From: Candidatus Fermentibacterales bacterium
GTDB lineage: Bacteria > Fermentibacterota > Fermentibacteria > Fermentibacterales > JAFGKQ01
Assembly (NCBI GenBank): GCA_016928495.1
Contig: JAFGKQ010000082.1
Coordinates: forward strand, 1-6,931
Reading direction: 5' to 3'
DNA length: 6,931 bases
Below, one piece after another: positions 1 through 5,890 of this stretch. Each line of letters starts with the position of its first letter. Position 1 is the stretch's first letter. The notes beneath the pieces are model-generated. The model ran no database searches. It was not told where the DNA came from and worked only from the letters and a program-made list of their open reading frames with translations. The position numbers and the translations under genes were made by a program.

Positions 1-1
1 C

Positions 2-898
2 GACTCCCGGGGTCCCGCAGTGCGAGTGGTAGACAGGGCTCTCCTGGATGCCAGGCTCACGGAGGCTGCAAGAAGGGCCGGGGCCATCGTTCGGGAAGGG
101 CAGTCGGTCACGGCCCTGGAGCCTCCCTCCGCACGCGGAGGGCCTTTCGTGCTCCACACCCGCGAGGGCGGCCGCTTCGAGGCGCGGGACTACGTGGTCG
201 GCGCCGACGGAGCCTCAAGCCTGATAGGCAGAACCCTGAGGGGGCCTGTGGAAGGCCGGAGACCTGCCGTTGGCCTTCAGATCCGGGTCCCCTACGAGGA
301 CCTCGGGCCTGGGGAGCCGCCTTGCTCGATGAGGGTGCACTTCGGCCTGGTGCCCTGGGGCTACGGCTGGGTGTTCCCGGCTGGCGACCATGCGGTGATC
401 GGCATCGGAGCCATGATCGCGGGCACCGGCGGACCCGCCCTTCTCCGCAGTGAGCTCTACGCCCTCGCCCGGGCTTCGGGGGTGCCGGGGGAGGGCAGAA
501 GCTACCCCCTCGAGGGAGCTGTCATACTGATGCAGGGGGCCGGAGCCGGCATGGGCCGTGGACGGGTGTTCCTGTGTGGTGATGCCGCCGGGCTGGTGGA
601 CAGGGTTTCCGGGGAGGGCATCCCCGCTGCCGTCGAGAGTGGCCTGCTCTGCGCATCGGCCATCCTCGACGGCGGAGACAGGCGGGAGATGATCGTCAGG
701 GCATGGCGAGGCTGTCTGGGCAGAACGGTCTCCTCGAAGCTGTGCGGCATCCTCCTCTACCATCCCCGGTTCGCTGCGAGGGCGATCCGCCGTCTCGGCG
801 AGAGCGAGAAGTTCTACAGGGCCTACTGGGAACTGCTCTCGGGGAAGCTGACCTACGGCAGGATGATACTCGGACTGGCAACGCAAGGGCGCGGCTGA
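2..898 (+). CDS. Geranylgeranyl reductase family FAD-dependent oxidoreductase (5'-partial)
   Basis: C-terminal part of a flavoprotein of the geranylgeranyl reductase family, which uses FAD to saturate isoprenoid double bonds, for example in membrane lipids or quinone side chains. The reading frame is open to the left edge. A GTG at 20 is unlikely to be the start, because the N-terminal dinucleotide-binding GxGxxG segment every family member needs is missing and must lie upstream. Numbering from that GTG, GADGASS (residues 61-67, about 200-220) is the mid-protein DG motif that contacts NADP and FAD. GYGWVFPAGDHAVIGIG (114-130) is a family-typical substrate-domain strand set. FLCGDAAGLVDRVSGEGI (184-201) is the second FAD-binding GD motif, where the glycine-rich turn meets the flavin phosphates. 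The C-terminal helical tail looks complete, ending at TGA 896-898. Substrate cannot be told from sequence; a generic FAD monooxygenase-like or halogenase-like relative is the alternative. It converges with the transketolase gene. Confidence 0.85.
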   Translation, partial: DSRGPAVRVVDRALLDARLTEAARRAGAIVREGQSVTALEPPSARGGPFVLHTREGGRFEARDYVVGADGASSLIGRTLRGPVEGRRPAVGLQIRVPYEDLGPGEPPCSMRVHFGLVPWGYGWVFPAGDHAVIGIGAMIAGTGGPALLRSELYALARASGVPGEGRSYPLEGAVILMQGAGAGMGRGRVFLCGDAAGLVDRVSGEGIPAAVESGLLCASAILDGGDRREMIVRAWRGCLGRTVSSKLCGILLYHPRFAARAIRRLGESEKFYRAYWELLSGKLTYGRMILGLATQGRG

Positions 899-908
899 CC
901 GGGCCCGG
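899..908. repeat. Perfect 10-base palindrome in the convergent gap
   Basis: The 13 bases between the two convergent stop codons (899-911) contain the perfect palindrome CCGGGCCCGG, directly followed by GAGCTC (908-913), which runs into the transketolase stop codon. There is no loop and no T-run on either side, so this is not a standard intrinsic terminator. A weak 5-bp stem (GGCCC 902-906 with GGGCC 917-921) could also form. No other termination signal is visible between the two genes. Confidence 0.4.
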
Positions 909-911
909 AGC

Positions 912-2849
912 TCACAGGGCCTTCAGACGCTCTGCCAGAGCTCTGGCCACCTGCTCCGGAAGAAGCCCCTGCATTCGGTAGAGCTCTTCCGGCGGGCCGG
1001 AGAAGCCGTACTCCCTGACTCCGTAGCGGGCCAGGGGCACCCCGGTCACCGCCTCAGCCATCGCCACGGAGAGGCTGGCCCCGAGCCCCGAGCCCCTGTC
1101 ATGGTCCTCGTAGGTCGCCACCAGCCTGAAGTCGCGAAGCCGGTCCACGAGCTCCGTCCCGATCGACAGCGGGCAACTGATGTTGAAGACGGCGGCGCTG
1201 ATGCCCCTCTCGGAGAGCGCGTCGCGCACCTCGATGGCCCTCTGGCACATGAGGCCCATCGTGAGCACAGCAACGTCCCTCCCCGTCCTGAGGAGGTCCG
1301 CCTGGCCGTAGGAGAACCTGTAGGACTCCCCGTAGAACGGCTGCCCCTCCTCGTCCTGGATCACCCGGGTCTTCGATCTCCCCATCGCGACGAAGTAGTT
1401 GCCGGGATGCGTCGCTATGTGCCGGATCACCCTGTCCGTCTGATTGGGATCCGCCGGAACGATCGTCGAGTAGTGTCTGAGGGTCCTCAGCAGACCCAGG
1501 TAGTTGATGCAGTGGTGTGTCTTGCCGTCTTCCCCCACGTCGAGCCCGCAGTGAGTGGCGACCACCTTGAGGCCGGTCATGTTTATGTCGTTGAGGCGAT
1601 GCTGGTTGAAGGTCTCGTCTATTGCGAAGACGCCGAAGCCGGCGAAGAAGACGACTCTTCCGGTCAGTGAGGCCGCCCCCGCGGCAGAGACCGCGTGGTG
1701 CTCCTGGACCCCGCACTGGAAGAACAGCCCGGGGTACCTCTCCCCGAAGTCGGAGGTCCGTACCGAGCCCGCGAGATCGCAGTCGAACACAAGGGGCTCC
1801 CTGCCGGGGTTGGAGCGGGCGAGGTCCAGCAGAGCGGATCCGAAGGCGCCCCTGTCGTCGCCCTTGTGATCGGCGGGGTAGATCCTGGCCTCGCCGTAGT
1901 GCTCGAGGATCTGGCTCGGTGGCTGTGAGCCCCTGCCGTCGGCGGGAGGCATCGGCTTCCAGGACCTCCTTCGCTCTCTGAGCTCGTCCAGCCGGTTCTC
2001 CAGGCCGAGCTCCCCGAGAGCCGAGGCGAGCTGATCCGGAGTCAGGGCCTTGCCGTGGTAGTCGGCCACGTTCTCCATGAAGGAGACGCCCTTGCCCATC
2101 ACCGTGCGCGCTATCACGAGAGTGGGGCCAGGCCCCGACCCACCCCTGATGGCGCGATACAGGGCCTCCAGGTCGTGCCCCTCGTCGACCTTCTCGACCC
2201 TCCATCCGCTGGAGAGATACTCGCGCTCCAGGTCCACCGGCATTATCGAGCTAGTACTGCCCGATATCTGGAGACCGTTGCAGTCCACGATCACCGTGAG
2301 GTTGTCGAGGCCGTACCGGGCTGCGAAGCGCCTGGCCTCGCAGTTCTGCCCCTTCTGCTGCTCACCGTCTCCGGTGACCACCCAGACATGGTTGTCGAGA
2401 CCGAGGGAGCGGTCCGCGACGGCGAAGCCGCATGCCGCCGAGAGCCCCTGCCCCAGGTTGCCGGTAGTGATCTCCAGGCCCGGGACGCTTCTCTCCACAT
2501 GCCCCTCGAACTCGCTGCCGGCAAGCCGGAAGCTCACGAGGGCCTCCTCCAGGTCCAGGAAACCGAGGCGGCCCAGAACGGAGTAGACCCCGGGAGAGAT
2601 GTGGCCGTTGCTGACGATCACTCTGTCGCGCCCGGATGCCGTCGGACGGGAGGGATCCAGGCGAGCCTGCGAGTACAGCAGAGACAGTATCTCTAGCGAG
2701 GACATCGAGCCTCCCGGATGCCCGCACCCGGCAAGCGTCGTCATCGTCAGTATGTCTCCCCTCGCCTGCGCGCAGAGGCTCCGGAGGCCGTCCCTCACGT
2801 CGGCCGGCAGAGCGGCGGGCTCGAAGAGCGTGCGCCTAATCTGCGTCAC
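912..2849 (-). CDS. tkt: Transketolase, single-chain (645 aa)
   Basis: Thiamine-diphosphate enzyme that moves two-carbon ketol units between sugar phosphates in the non-oxidative pentose phosphate pathway; cytoplasmic. I start it at GTG 2849, which gives the normal length (about 620-670 aa) and has GGGAGA (2858-2863) 8 bases upstream; the frame stays open to 3128 but that extension is arginine/proline-rich antisense-like sequence. Visible motifs: GHPGGS (43-48), SNGHISPG (80-87), EGHVER with His117, TGNLGQGLS (129-137), the ThDP/Mg site GDGEQQKG (160-167) pairing with Asn191, and MGKGVSFMENVADYHGK (251-267) with a substrate-site His265. The pyrimidine domain has the catalytic glutamate in GVQEHH (Glu383) and THCGLDVGEDGKTHH (432-446). 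A charged linker (about 290-335) joins the halves. Oddities: Cys190 precedes Asn191 and HH follows the catalytic Glu. It is cotranscribed with the upstream formiminotransferase gene, overlapping it by 14 bases. A DXS-type synthase is less likely given the EGH and FMENVADYHGK segments. Confidence 0.93.
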   Translation of the reverse strand: MTQIRRTLFEPAALPADVRDGLRSLCAQARGDILTMTTLAGCGHPGGSMSSLEILSLLYSQARLDPSRPTASGRDRVIVSNGHISPGVYSVLGRLGFLDLEEALVSFRLAGSEFEGHVERSVPGLEITTGNLGQGLSAACGFAVADRSLGLDNHVWVVTGDGEQQKGQNCEARRFAARYGLDNLTVIVDCNGLQISGSTSSIMPVDLEREYLSSGWRVEKVDEGHDLEALYRAIRGGSGPGPTLVIARTVMGKGVSFMENVADYHGKALTPDQLASALGELGLENRLDELRERRRSWKPMPPADGRGSQPPSQILEHYGEARIYPADHKGDDRGAFGSALLDLARSNPGREPLVFDCDLAGSVRTSDFGERYPGLFFQCGVQEHHAVSAAGAASLTGRVVFFAGFGVFAIDETFNQHRLNDINMTGLKVVATHCGLDVGEDGKTHHCINYLGLLRTLRHYSTIVPADPNQTDRVIRHIATHPGNYFVAMGRSKTRVIQDEEGQPFYGESYRFSYGQADLLRTGRDVAVLTMGLMCQRAIEVRDALSERGISAAVFNISCPLSIGTELVDRLRDFRLVATYEDHDRGSGLGASLSVAMAEAVTGVPLARYGVREYGFSGPPEELYRMQGLLPEQVARALAERLKAL

Positions 2850-4560
2850 CGGAATCGTCTCCCGCGTCCTCGGCGTGCAGGAGGAGCCTCTCACGGACCA
2901 GTGCCGCCGTCCGCCCGGCGGTGCTGCCGATCTCCTCCAGCAGGGCGCCGGCCTTCTGACGAAGCGTCTCTGCCTGTTCCTGATCCTCCAGCTGATCGAG
3001 GTTGATGAGCACGTTGTAGTAGGCGGACTCGGCAGCCGAGGCCGCGGCAAGTGCGGCGACTCCGGAGTCCGACAGCGAGGCCGGCAGACCCTCTCTCTCG
3101 AGCTTCGCGGCCATCCCGGCGATCTCAAGGCAGTGCTCGAGCACGCTCATCGGCACGAGTGCCGCGCCCAGTATGGCCTCCTGGACGCCCTCGCCGGATC
3201 TCGACGCTTCCATCATCCTGTTGAACGCCCTGGTGTCCCCGTCAACTGCCGAGAGCATGAAGTCCTTGATTGTCTGCGCTCTGGGCGCCAGCTCCATCAT
3301 GTCGTCCCAGCTCTCCCGGCACTTCCTGCTCCTGGCGGTGAGGTTCGCAACCATGGAAGCGAGCGCAGCGGCGAGGGAGCCCACGAGCGCGGCGACGGAG
3401 CCGCCCCCGGGCGCCGGCGAGTCCATGGACAGCTCGTCGACGAAGTCCGCGCAGCTCATCCCCGCGAGGCTCGCCCCCCCCTCACGGAGCATGTACTCGA
3501 TGATCTTCTCTTCGGGCCTGAAGGGCGCCACGTCGGACAGCCCCATCGACCTGACGGCGATCTCCACCAGCTCCTTCTCCGGCACTCCCGTCGTTCTGGC
3601 CTGCCGCCCGATGGCCCGCAGCCCCTCATTCTGCCTCTCGAGGTAGTACCTCCCCGCATCGAGCATCGCGCACAGGGGAACCAGGCCCACCACCTCGGAC
3701 CCCGTGACCGTGACGCCCAGGCCCTCGGCAACCTTCCTGGTCGTCTCGTAGCCGATGTGGAGAGGCGTGACGGAGATGTCGGTCAGGTTCATCGTCACCT
3801 GGGCCGTCCGGTACTCGTCTATGTACCATCCTGTTGCCTTGCAGCACTGCAGGAGCCCGGGCTGCTTGACCTTCTTCCCGTTCCCGTCCCTCAAGAAGGT
3901 CCAGTCGGGGCTCCGGGCATTCCGGCCGGTGTCGCGAATGGTCAGGGCTATCTCTCTCGCGACCCCGGCATCGCGGGAGTTGATGTTGACGTTGTAGGCG
4001 ATGAGGAAGTTCCGGGCCCCGATGGTGCAGACCCCGGTCCTTGCCGTCCGCTCGCTCCACTCGTCGGGCCCGAAATCCGGCTTCCACTCCGGCTTGCCCA
4101 GCTTGCCGGGCAGCGCCTCGTACTCCCCCTCGCGTATGTCGGGGAGCTTGCTCCTCTCGGGGATCGAAGCGGCGAACTCGTAGAGGTACACGGGGATCCC
4201 CAGCTCATTGCCGACTCTCGAGCCGAGTCTCCTGGCGAGCTCGACGCAGTCCTCCATCGTCACTCCGGAAACTGGCACGAAGGGGCACACATCGGTCGCG
4301 CCGTGGCGGGGATGCTCGCCGGAATGCGTTCTCATGTCTATGAGCCCGGCCGCCCTGTCGATCAGCCTGAAGGCCGCCTCGAGCACGGCATCCGGCTCTC
4401 CCGCCATCGTTATCACCGTCCGGTTGGTCGCCGCGCCGGGGTCCACATCCAGCACTCTCATCCCCTGCACGGAATCCGCGGCCTGCACCACGGCGTCGAT
4501 GACGTCTCTTCGTCTTCCCTCCGATATGTTTGGAACGCACTCGACTACGGCTCCCGGCAT
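2836..4560 (-). CDS. ftcD: Bifunctional glutamate formiminotransferase / formimino-THF cyclodeaminase (574 aa)
   Basis: Transfers the formimino group of N-formimino-L-glutamate (a histidine breakdown product) to tetrahydrofolate, then deaminates it to 5,10-methenyl-THF and ammonia; cytoplasmic. Starts at ATG 4560, right before the family-typical VECVPNISEGR (residues 6-16). The formiminotransferase part spans about 1-330, with the active-site segment THSGEHPRHGATDVCPFVPV (78-97; His83 aligns with the catalytic histidine region) and GARNFLIAYNVN (181-192). A linker (about 330-365) leads to the helical cyclodeaminase domain (about 366-560), marked by DSPAPGGGSVAAL (380-392) and SLSDSGVAALAAASAAESAYYNV (495-517). 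Length is a little above the 541 aa of the mammalian fusion; many bacteria carry the two halves as separate genes. The extra length includes an acidic tail (562-574) that overlaps the tkt start. No hutH, hutU or hutI is in view, so the source of formiminoglutamate is unknown. It is first gene of the minus-strand pair. Confidence 0.95.
   Translation of the reverse strand: MPGAVVECVPNISEGRRRDVIDAVVQAADSVQGMRVLDVDPGAATNRTVITMAGEPDAVLEAAFRLIDRAAGLIDMRTHSGEHPRHGATDVCPFVPVSGVTMEDCVELARRLGSRVGNELGIPVYLYEFAASIPERSKLPDIREGEYEALPGKLGKPEWKPDFGPDEWSERTARTGVCTIGARNFLIAYNVNINSRDAGVAREIALTIRDTGRNARSPDWTFLRDGNGKKVKQPGLLQCCKATGWYIDEYRTAQVTMNLTDISVTPLHIGYETTRKVAEGLGVTVTGSEVVGLVPLCAMLDAGRYYLERQNEGLRAIGRQARTTGVPEKELVEIAVRSMGLSDVAPFRPEEKIIEYMLREGGASLAGMSCADFVDELSMDSPAPGGGSVAALVGSLAAALASMVANLTARSRKCRESWDDMMELAPRAQTIKDFMLSAVDGDTRAFNRMMEASRSGEGVQEAILGAALVPMSVLEHCLEIAGMAAKLEREGLPASLSDSGVAALAAASAAESAYYNVLINLDQLEDQEQAETLRQKAGALLEEIGSTAGRTAALVRERLLLHAEDAGDDSGDAD
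2858..2863 (-). promoter_or_regulatory. Ribosome binding site fixing the tkt GTG start
   Basis: Read on the minus strand this is GGGAGA, 8 bases before GTG 2849-2847. It sits inside the last codons of the formiminotransferase-cyclodeaminase gene, as expected for translational coupling, and it is the main reason for choosing this start over the longer open frame. Confidence 0.65.
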
Positions 4561-4605
4561 ATCGCCCCCCAGCCTGTGATCGGGTCTTCTGACGGATAGG
4601 TTGGA

Positions 4606-4634
4606 ATGCTATGAAACGCTTTCTGGACAGTCAA
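4606..4634 (-). promoter_or_regulatory. Sigma70-type promoter for ftcD-tkt
   Basis: On the minus strand TTGACT (4634-4629, 5 of 6 to TTGACA) and TAGCAT (4611-4606, 4 of 6 to TATAAT) are separated by exactly 17 bases (4628-4612). Transcription would start near 4598, giving a leader of about 40 bases before ATG 4560. The site lies in the most A+T-rich stretch of the window. The only ribosome-site candidate before ftcD is a run of G (4570-4565) just 4 bases from the ATG, which is weak. Confidence 0.55.
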
Positions 4635-4680
4635 CGATAGCGTATTATCGAGCCTGTCCGACGGGTCACTGAACTGGACC

Positions 4681-4686
4681 GGAGAG
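4681..4686 (+). promoter_or_regulatory. Ribosome binding site of the GH84 gene
   Basis: GGAGAG lies 9 bases before ATG 4696. It supports this start, which is the only ATG in frame before the family motif VEGFYG, and so supports the absence of an N-terminal signal sequence. Confidence 0.6.
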
Positions 4687-4695
4687 TGCCTCCTG

Positions 4696-5889
4696 ATGAG
4701 AACGGGCCTTGTAGAGGGATTCTACGGAAAGCCCTACTGCCCCGAGGTCCGGGAGCTCCTGCTGCGGGAGCTGTCGGGAAGGGAGCAGCCCACCTACGTC
4801 TACGCCCCCAAGGACGATCCGTGGCACAGGTCCCGGTGGGTCGAGCCCTATCCTCCGGCCGCCTGGTCGGGGATCGCTTCGTCCATACGGGCGGCCGCAG
4901 GGAGCGGCGTCAGCTTCTTCTTCGGCATGAGCCCGATCGGGGTGGGCGAAGGGGTCCGCGACCCCGGCCCCGCTGCCGTGAAGGCCCTCATGGCCATGGA
5001 TCAGGGCGCGGCAGGCATAGCGGTCCTGTTCGACGACATCGAGGTCGCCAGCATAGACGGCAGGCTGGCTCGCGACCAGGCGCGCTTCGTGCAGGGGCTG
5101 CTCTCCGCCCTGCCTTCGCCGGCTGTCCTGGTCTGCCCCACCGTCTACTGCCTCTCGCAGCTCGAGGCCTCGCCAGGAGCGGCGGAGTATCTCGAGAATC
5201 TCTCGGAAGCGCTCCCTGACGAGCTCGAGATCTTCTGGACGGGCGACGACGTGATCTCGCGGAGCATGTCCCGGGAGACGCTCGAAAGGGCCCTTGACGC
5301 TCTCGGAAGGCCGCCGCTCGTCTGGGACAACTACCTGGCGGACGACTACTGCCTGCGGAGACTGCACCTGGCATCCGCGTGGCGCCGACTCCCGGAGAGC
5401 GGCTGTTCAGGGTACCTCCTCAACCCCTCCGCCATCCAGGCGGCGGCGCTGTGGCAGGCGGGCCCCGCGCCGGAGGTGCGTCCGGGGCTCGAAGGCTGGC
5501 GGTGGCTGTCCTCCTTCCACCATGACCCCTGGTCAGCCTCCGAGCCGGCCTCGGCCCTGATCCGGGAGATATCCGGGCGCCTTCTCGCCCACCCGTCTGC
5601 CGGGTCGCATCATTCGAGCGACGGCGAGACTCTCGAGAAGATCGCCGAGGCCAGCGCGGCGCTCTCCGAGCTCGCCGAGGCATGTCCTGGCCTTCCGGAC
5701 GGATTCGAGCTGCTCCGCTACGTGAGGGACCTCACGAGACTGCTGGGCATCTCCGCAAGAGCAATCGGGGCCCCGGCAGGAACAGGCAGGCTGGAGACCC
5801 TCGATCTCCTGCTGCGGAAGAGGCTGCCGCTGGATCACCCGCTGGCGCGGGAGCTCTGCTCCATGATCGGCCTCGAAGGGGACGGGTAG
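4696..5889 (+). CDS. GH84-type beta-N-acetylglucosaminidase / O-GlcNAcase-like hydrolase, no signal peptide (397 aa)
   Basis: Predicted to cleave terminal beta-linked N-acetylglucosamine by substrate-assisted catalysis, as in family GH84 (O-GlcNAcase, NagJ-type 'hyaluronidases'). The chain opens directly on the barrel: VEGFYGKPY (6-14), then YVYAPKDDPWHR (34-45), LFDDIE (111-116) with the paired catalytic aspartates Asp113-Asp114, CPTVYC (147-152), FWTGDDVISRSMS (180-192), WDNYLADDY (210-218) and GYLLNPSA (239-246). From memory of the Bacteroides GH84 active site, Gly8, Lys39, Asp113, Asp114, Tyr151, Thr182, Trp210, Asn212, Asp217 and Asn243 all match functional positions, so it looks active. 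A helical C-terminal part (about 280-397) follows. There is no signal peptide, membrane segment, binding module or preceding alpha/beta domain, so I infer a cytoplasmic enzyme. Most studied bacterial members are larger and exported. The true substrate (glycoprotein, muropeptide sugar or free disaccharide) is unknown. First gene of the plus-strand pair, ending 1 base before thyX. Confidence 0.88.
   Translation: MRTGLVEGFYGKPYCPEVRELLLRELSGREQPTYVYAPKDDPWHRSRWVEPYPPAAWSGIASSIRAAAGSGVSFFFGMSPIGVGEGVRDPGPAAVKALMAMDQGAAGIAVLFDDIEVASIDGRLARDQARFVQGLLSALPSPAVLVCPTVYCLSQLEASPGAAEYLENLSEALPDELEIFWTGDDVISRSMSRETLERALDALGRPPLVWDNYLADDYCLRRLHLASAWRRLPESGCSGYLLNPSAIQAAALWQAGPAPEVRPGLEGWRWLSSFHHDPWSASEPASALIREISGRLLAHPSAGSHHSSDGETLEKIAEASAALSELAEACPGLPDGFELLRYVRDLTRLLGISARAIGAPAGTGRLETLDLLLRKRLPLDHPLARELCSMIGLEGDG
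5876..5881 (+). promoter_or_regulatory. Ribosome binding site of thyX within the GH84 gene end
   Basis: AAGGGG lies 9 bases before ATG 5891 and overlaps the last codons of the GH84 gene, whose TAG stop is 5887-5889. With a single base between the genes, coupled translation from one mRNA is likely. Confidence 0.55.
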
Positions 5890-5890
5890 C

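Larger units (their letters stand above)
4561..4695. promoter_or_regulatory. Divergent intergenic control region
   Basis: This 135-base region separates the two divergent gene pairs and is the only substantial non-coding stretch in the window. Besides the minus-strand promoter it holds an imperfect dyad, CGATA (4635-4639) and TATCG (4646-4650), separated by 6 bases and touching the -35 element, a plausible but unproven operator. A TATTAT (4643-4648) could be a -10 for the plus-strand pair, but the best upstream hexamers are poor (TGGACA at 4624-4629 is only 13 bases away). No riboswitch-like structure was recognised. Confidence 0.45.

Noticed and set aside
20-22. GTG as the start of the geranylgeranyl-reductase-like gene
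   Set aside because: The frame is open to the window edge and the N-terminal FAD-binding segment required by the family would be missing, so the real start is upstream of the window.
899-921. Intrinsic terminator in the convergent gap
   Set aside because: The palindrome has no loop and the alternative stem is only 5 bp; no T-run follows on either strand.
1099-2205. 368-codon minus-strand frame and several smaller frames inside tkt
   Set aside because: Shifted-frame shadows of the transketolase gene, with Arg/Gly-rich low-complexity translations and no family motif.
2850-3128. 93-codon N-terminal extension of the transketolase frame
   Set aside because: It runs through ftcD coding sequence, is Arg/Pro/Ser-rich and unlike any transketolase; the GTG at 2849 has a good ribosome site and gives the normal length.
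2599-4599. 666-codon plus-strand open frame opposite ftcD
   Set aside because: It lies fully antisense to a clear FTCD, is rich in Arg, Gly, Pro, His and Val with no recognisable motif, and is explained by high third-position G+C removing stop codons.
4624-4648. Plus-strand promoter TGGACA...TATTAT for the GH84-thyX pair
   Set aside because: Spacing is only 13 bases, too short for a sigma70 promoter; other -35 choices at 17 bases are poor matches. Mentioned only as part of the intergenic region.
4666-5367. 233-codon minus-strand frame opposite the GH84 gene
   Set aside because: Antisense to a gene with a complete set of GH84 motifs; translation shows no family signature.
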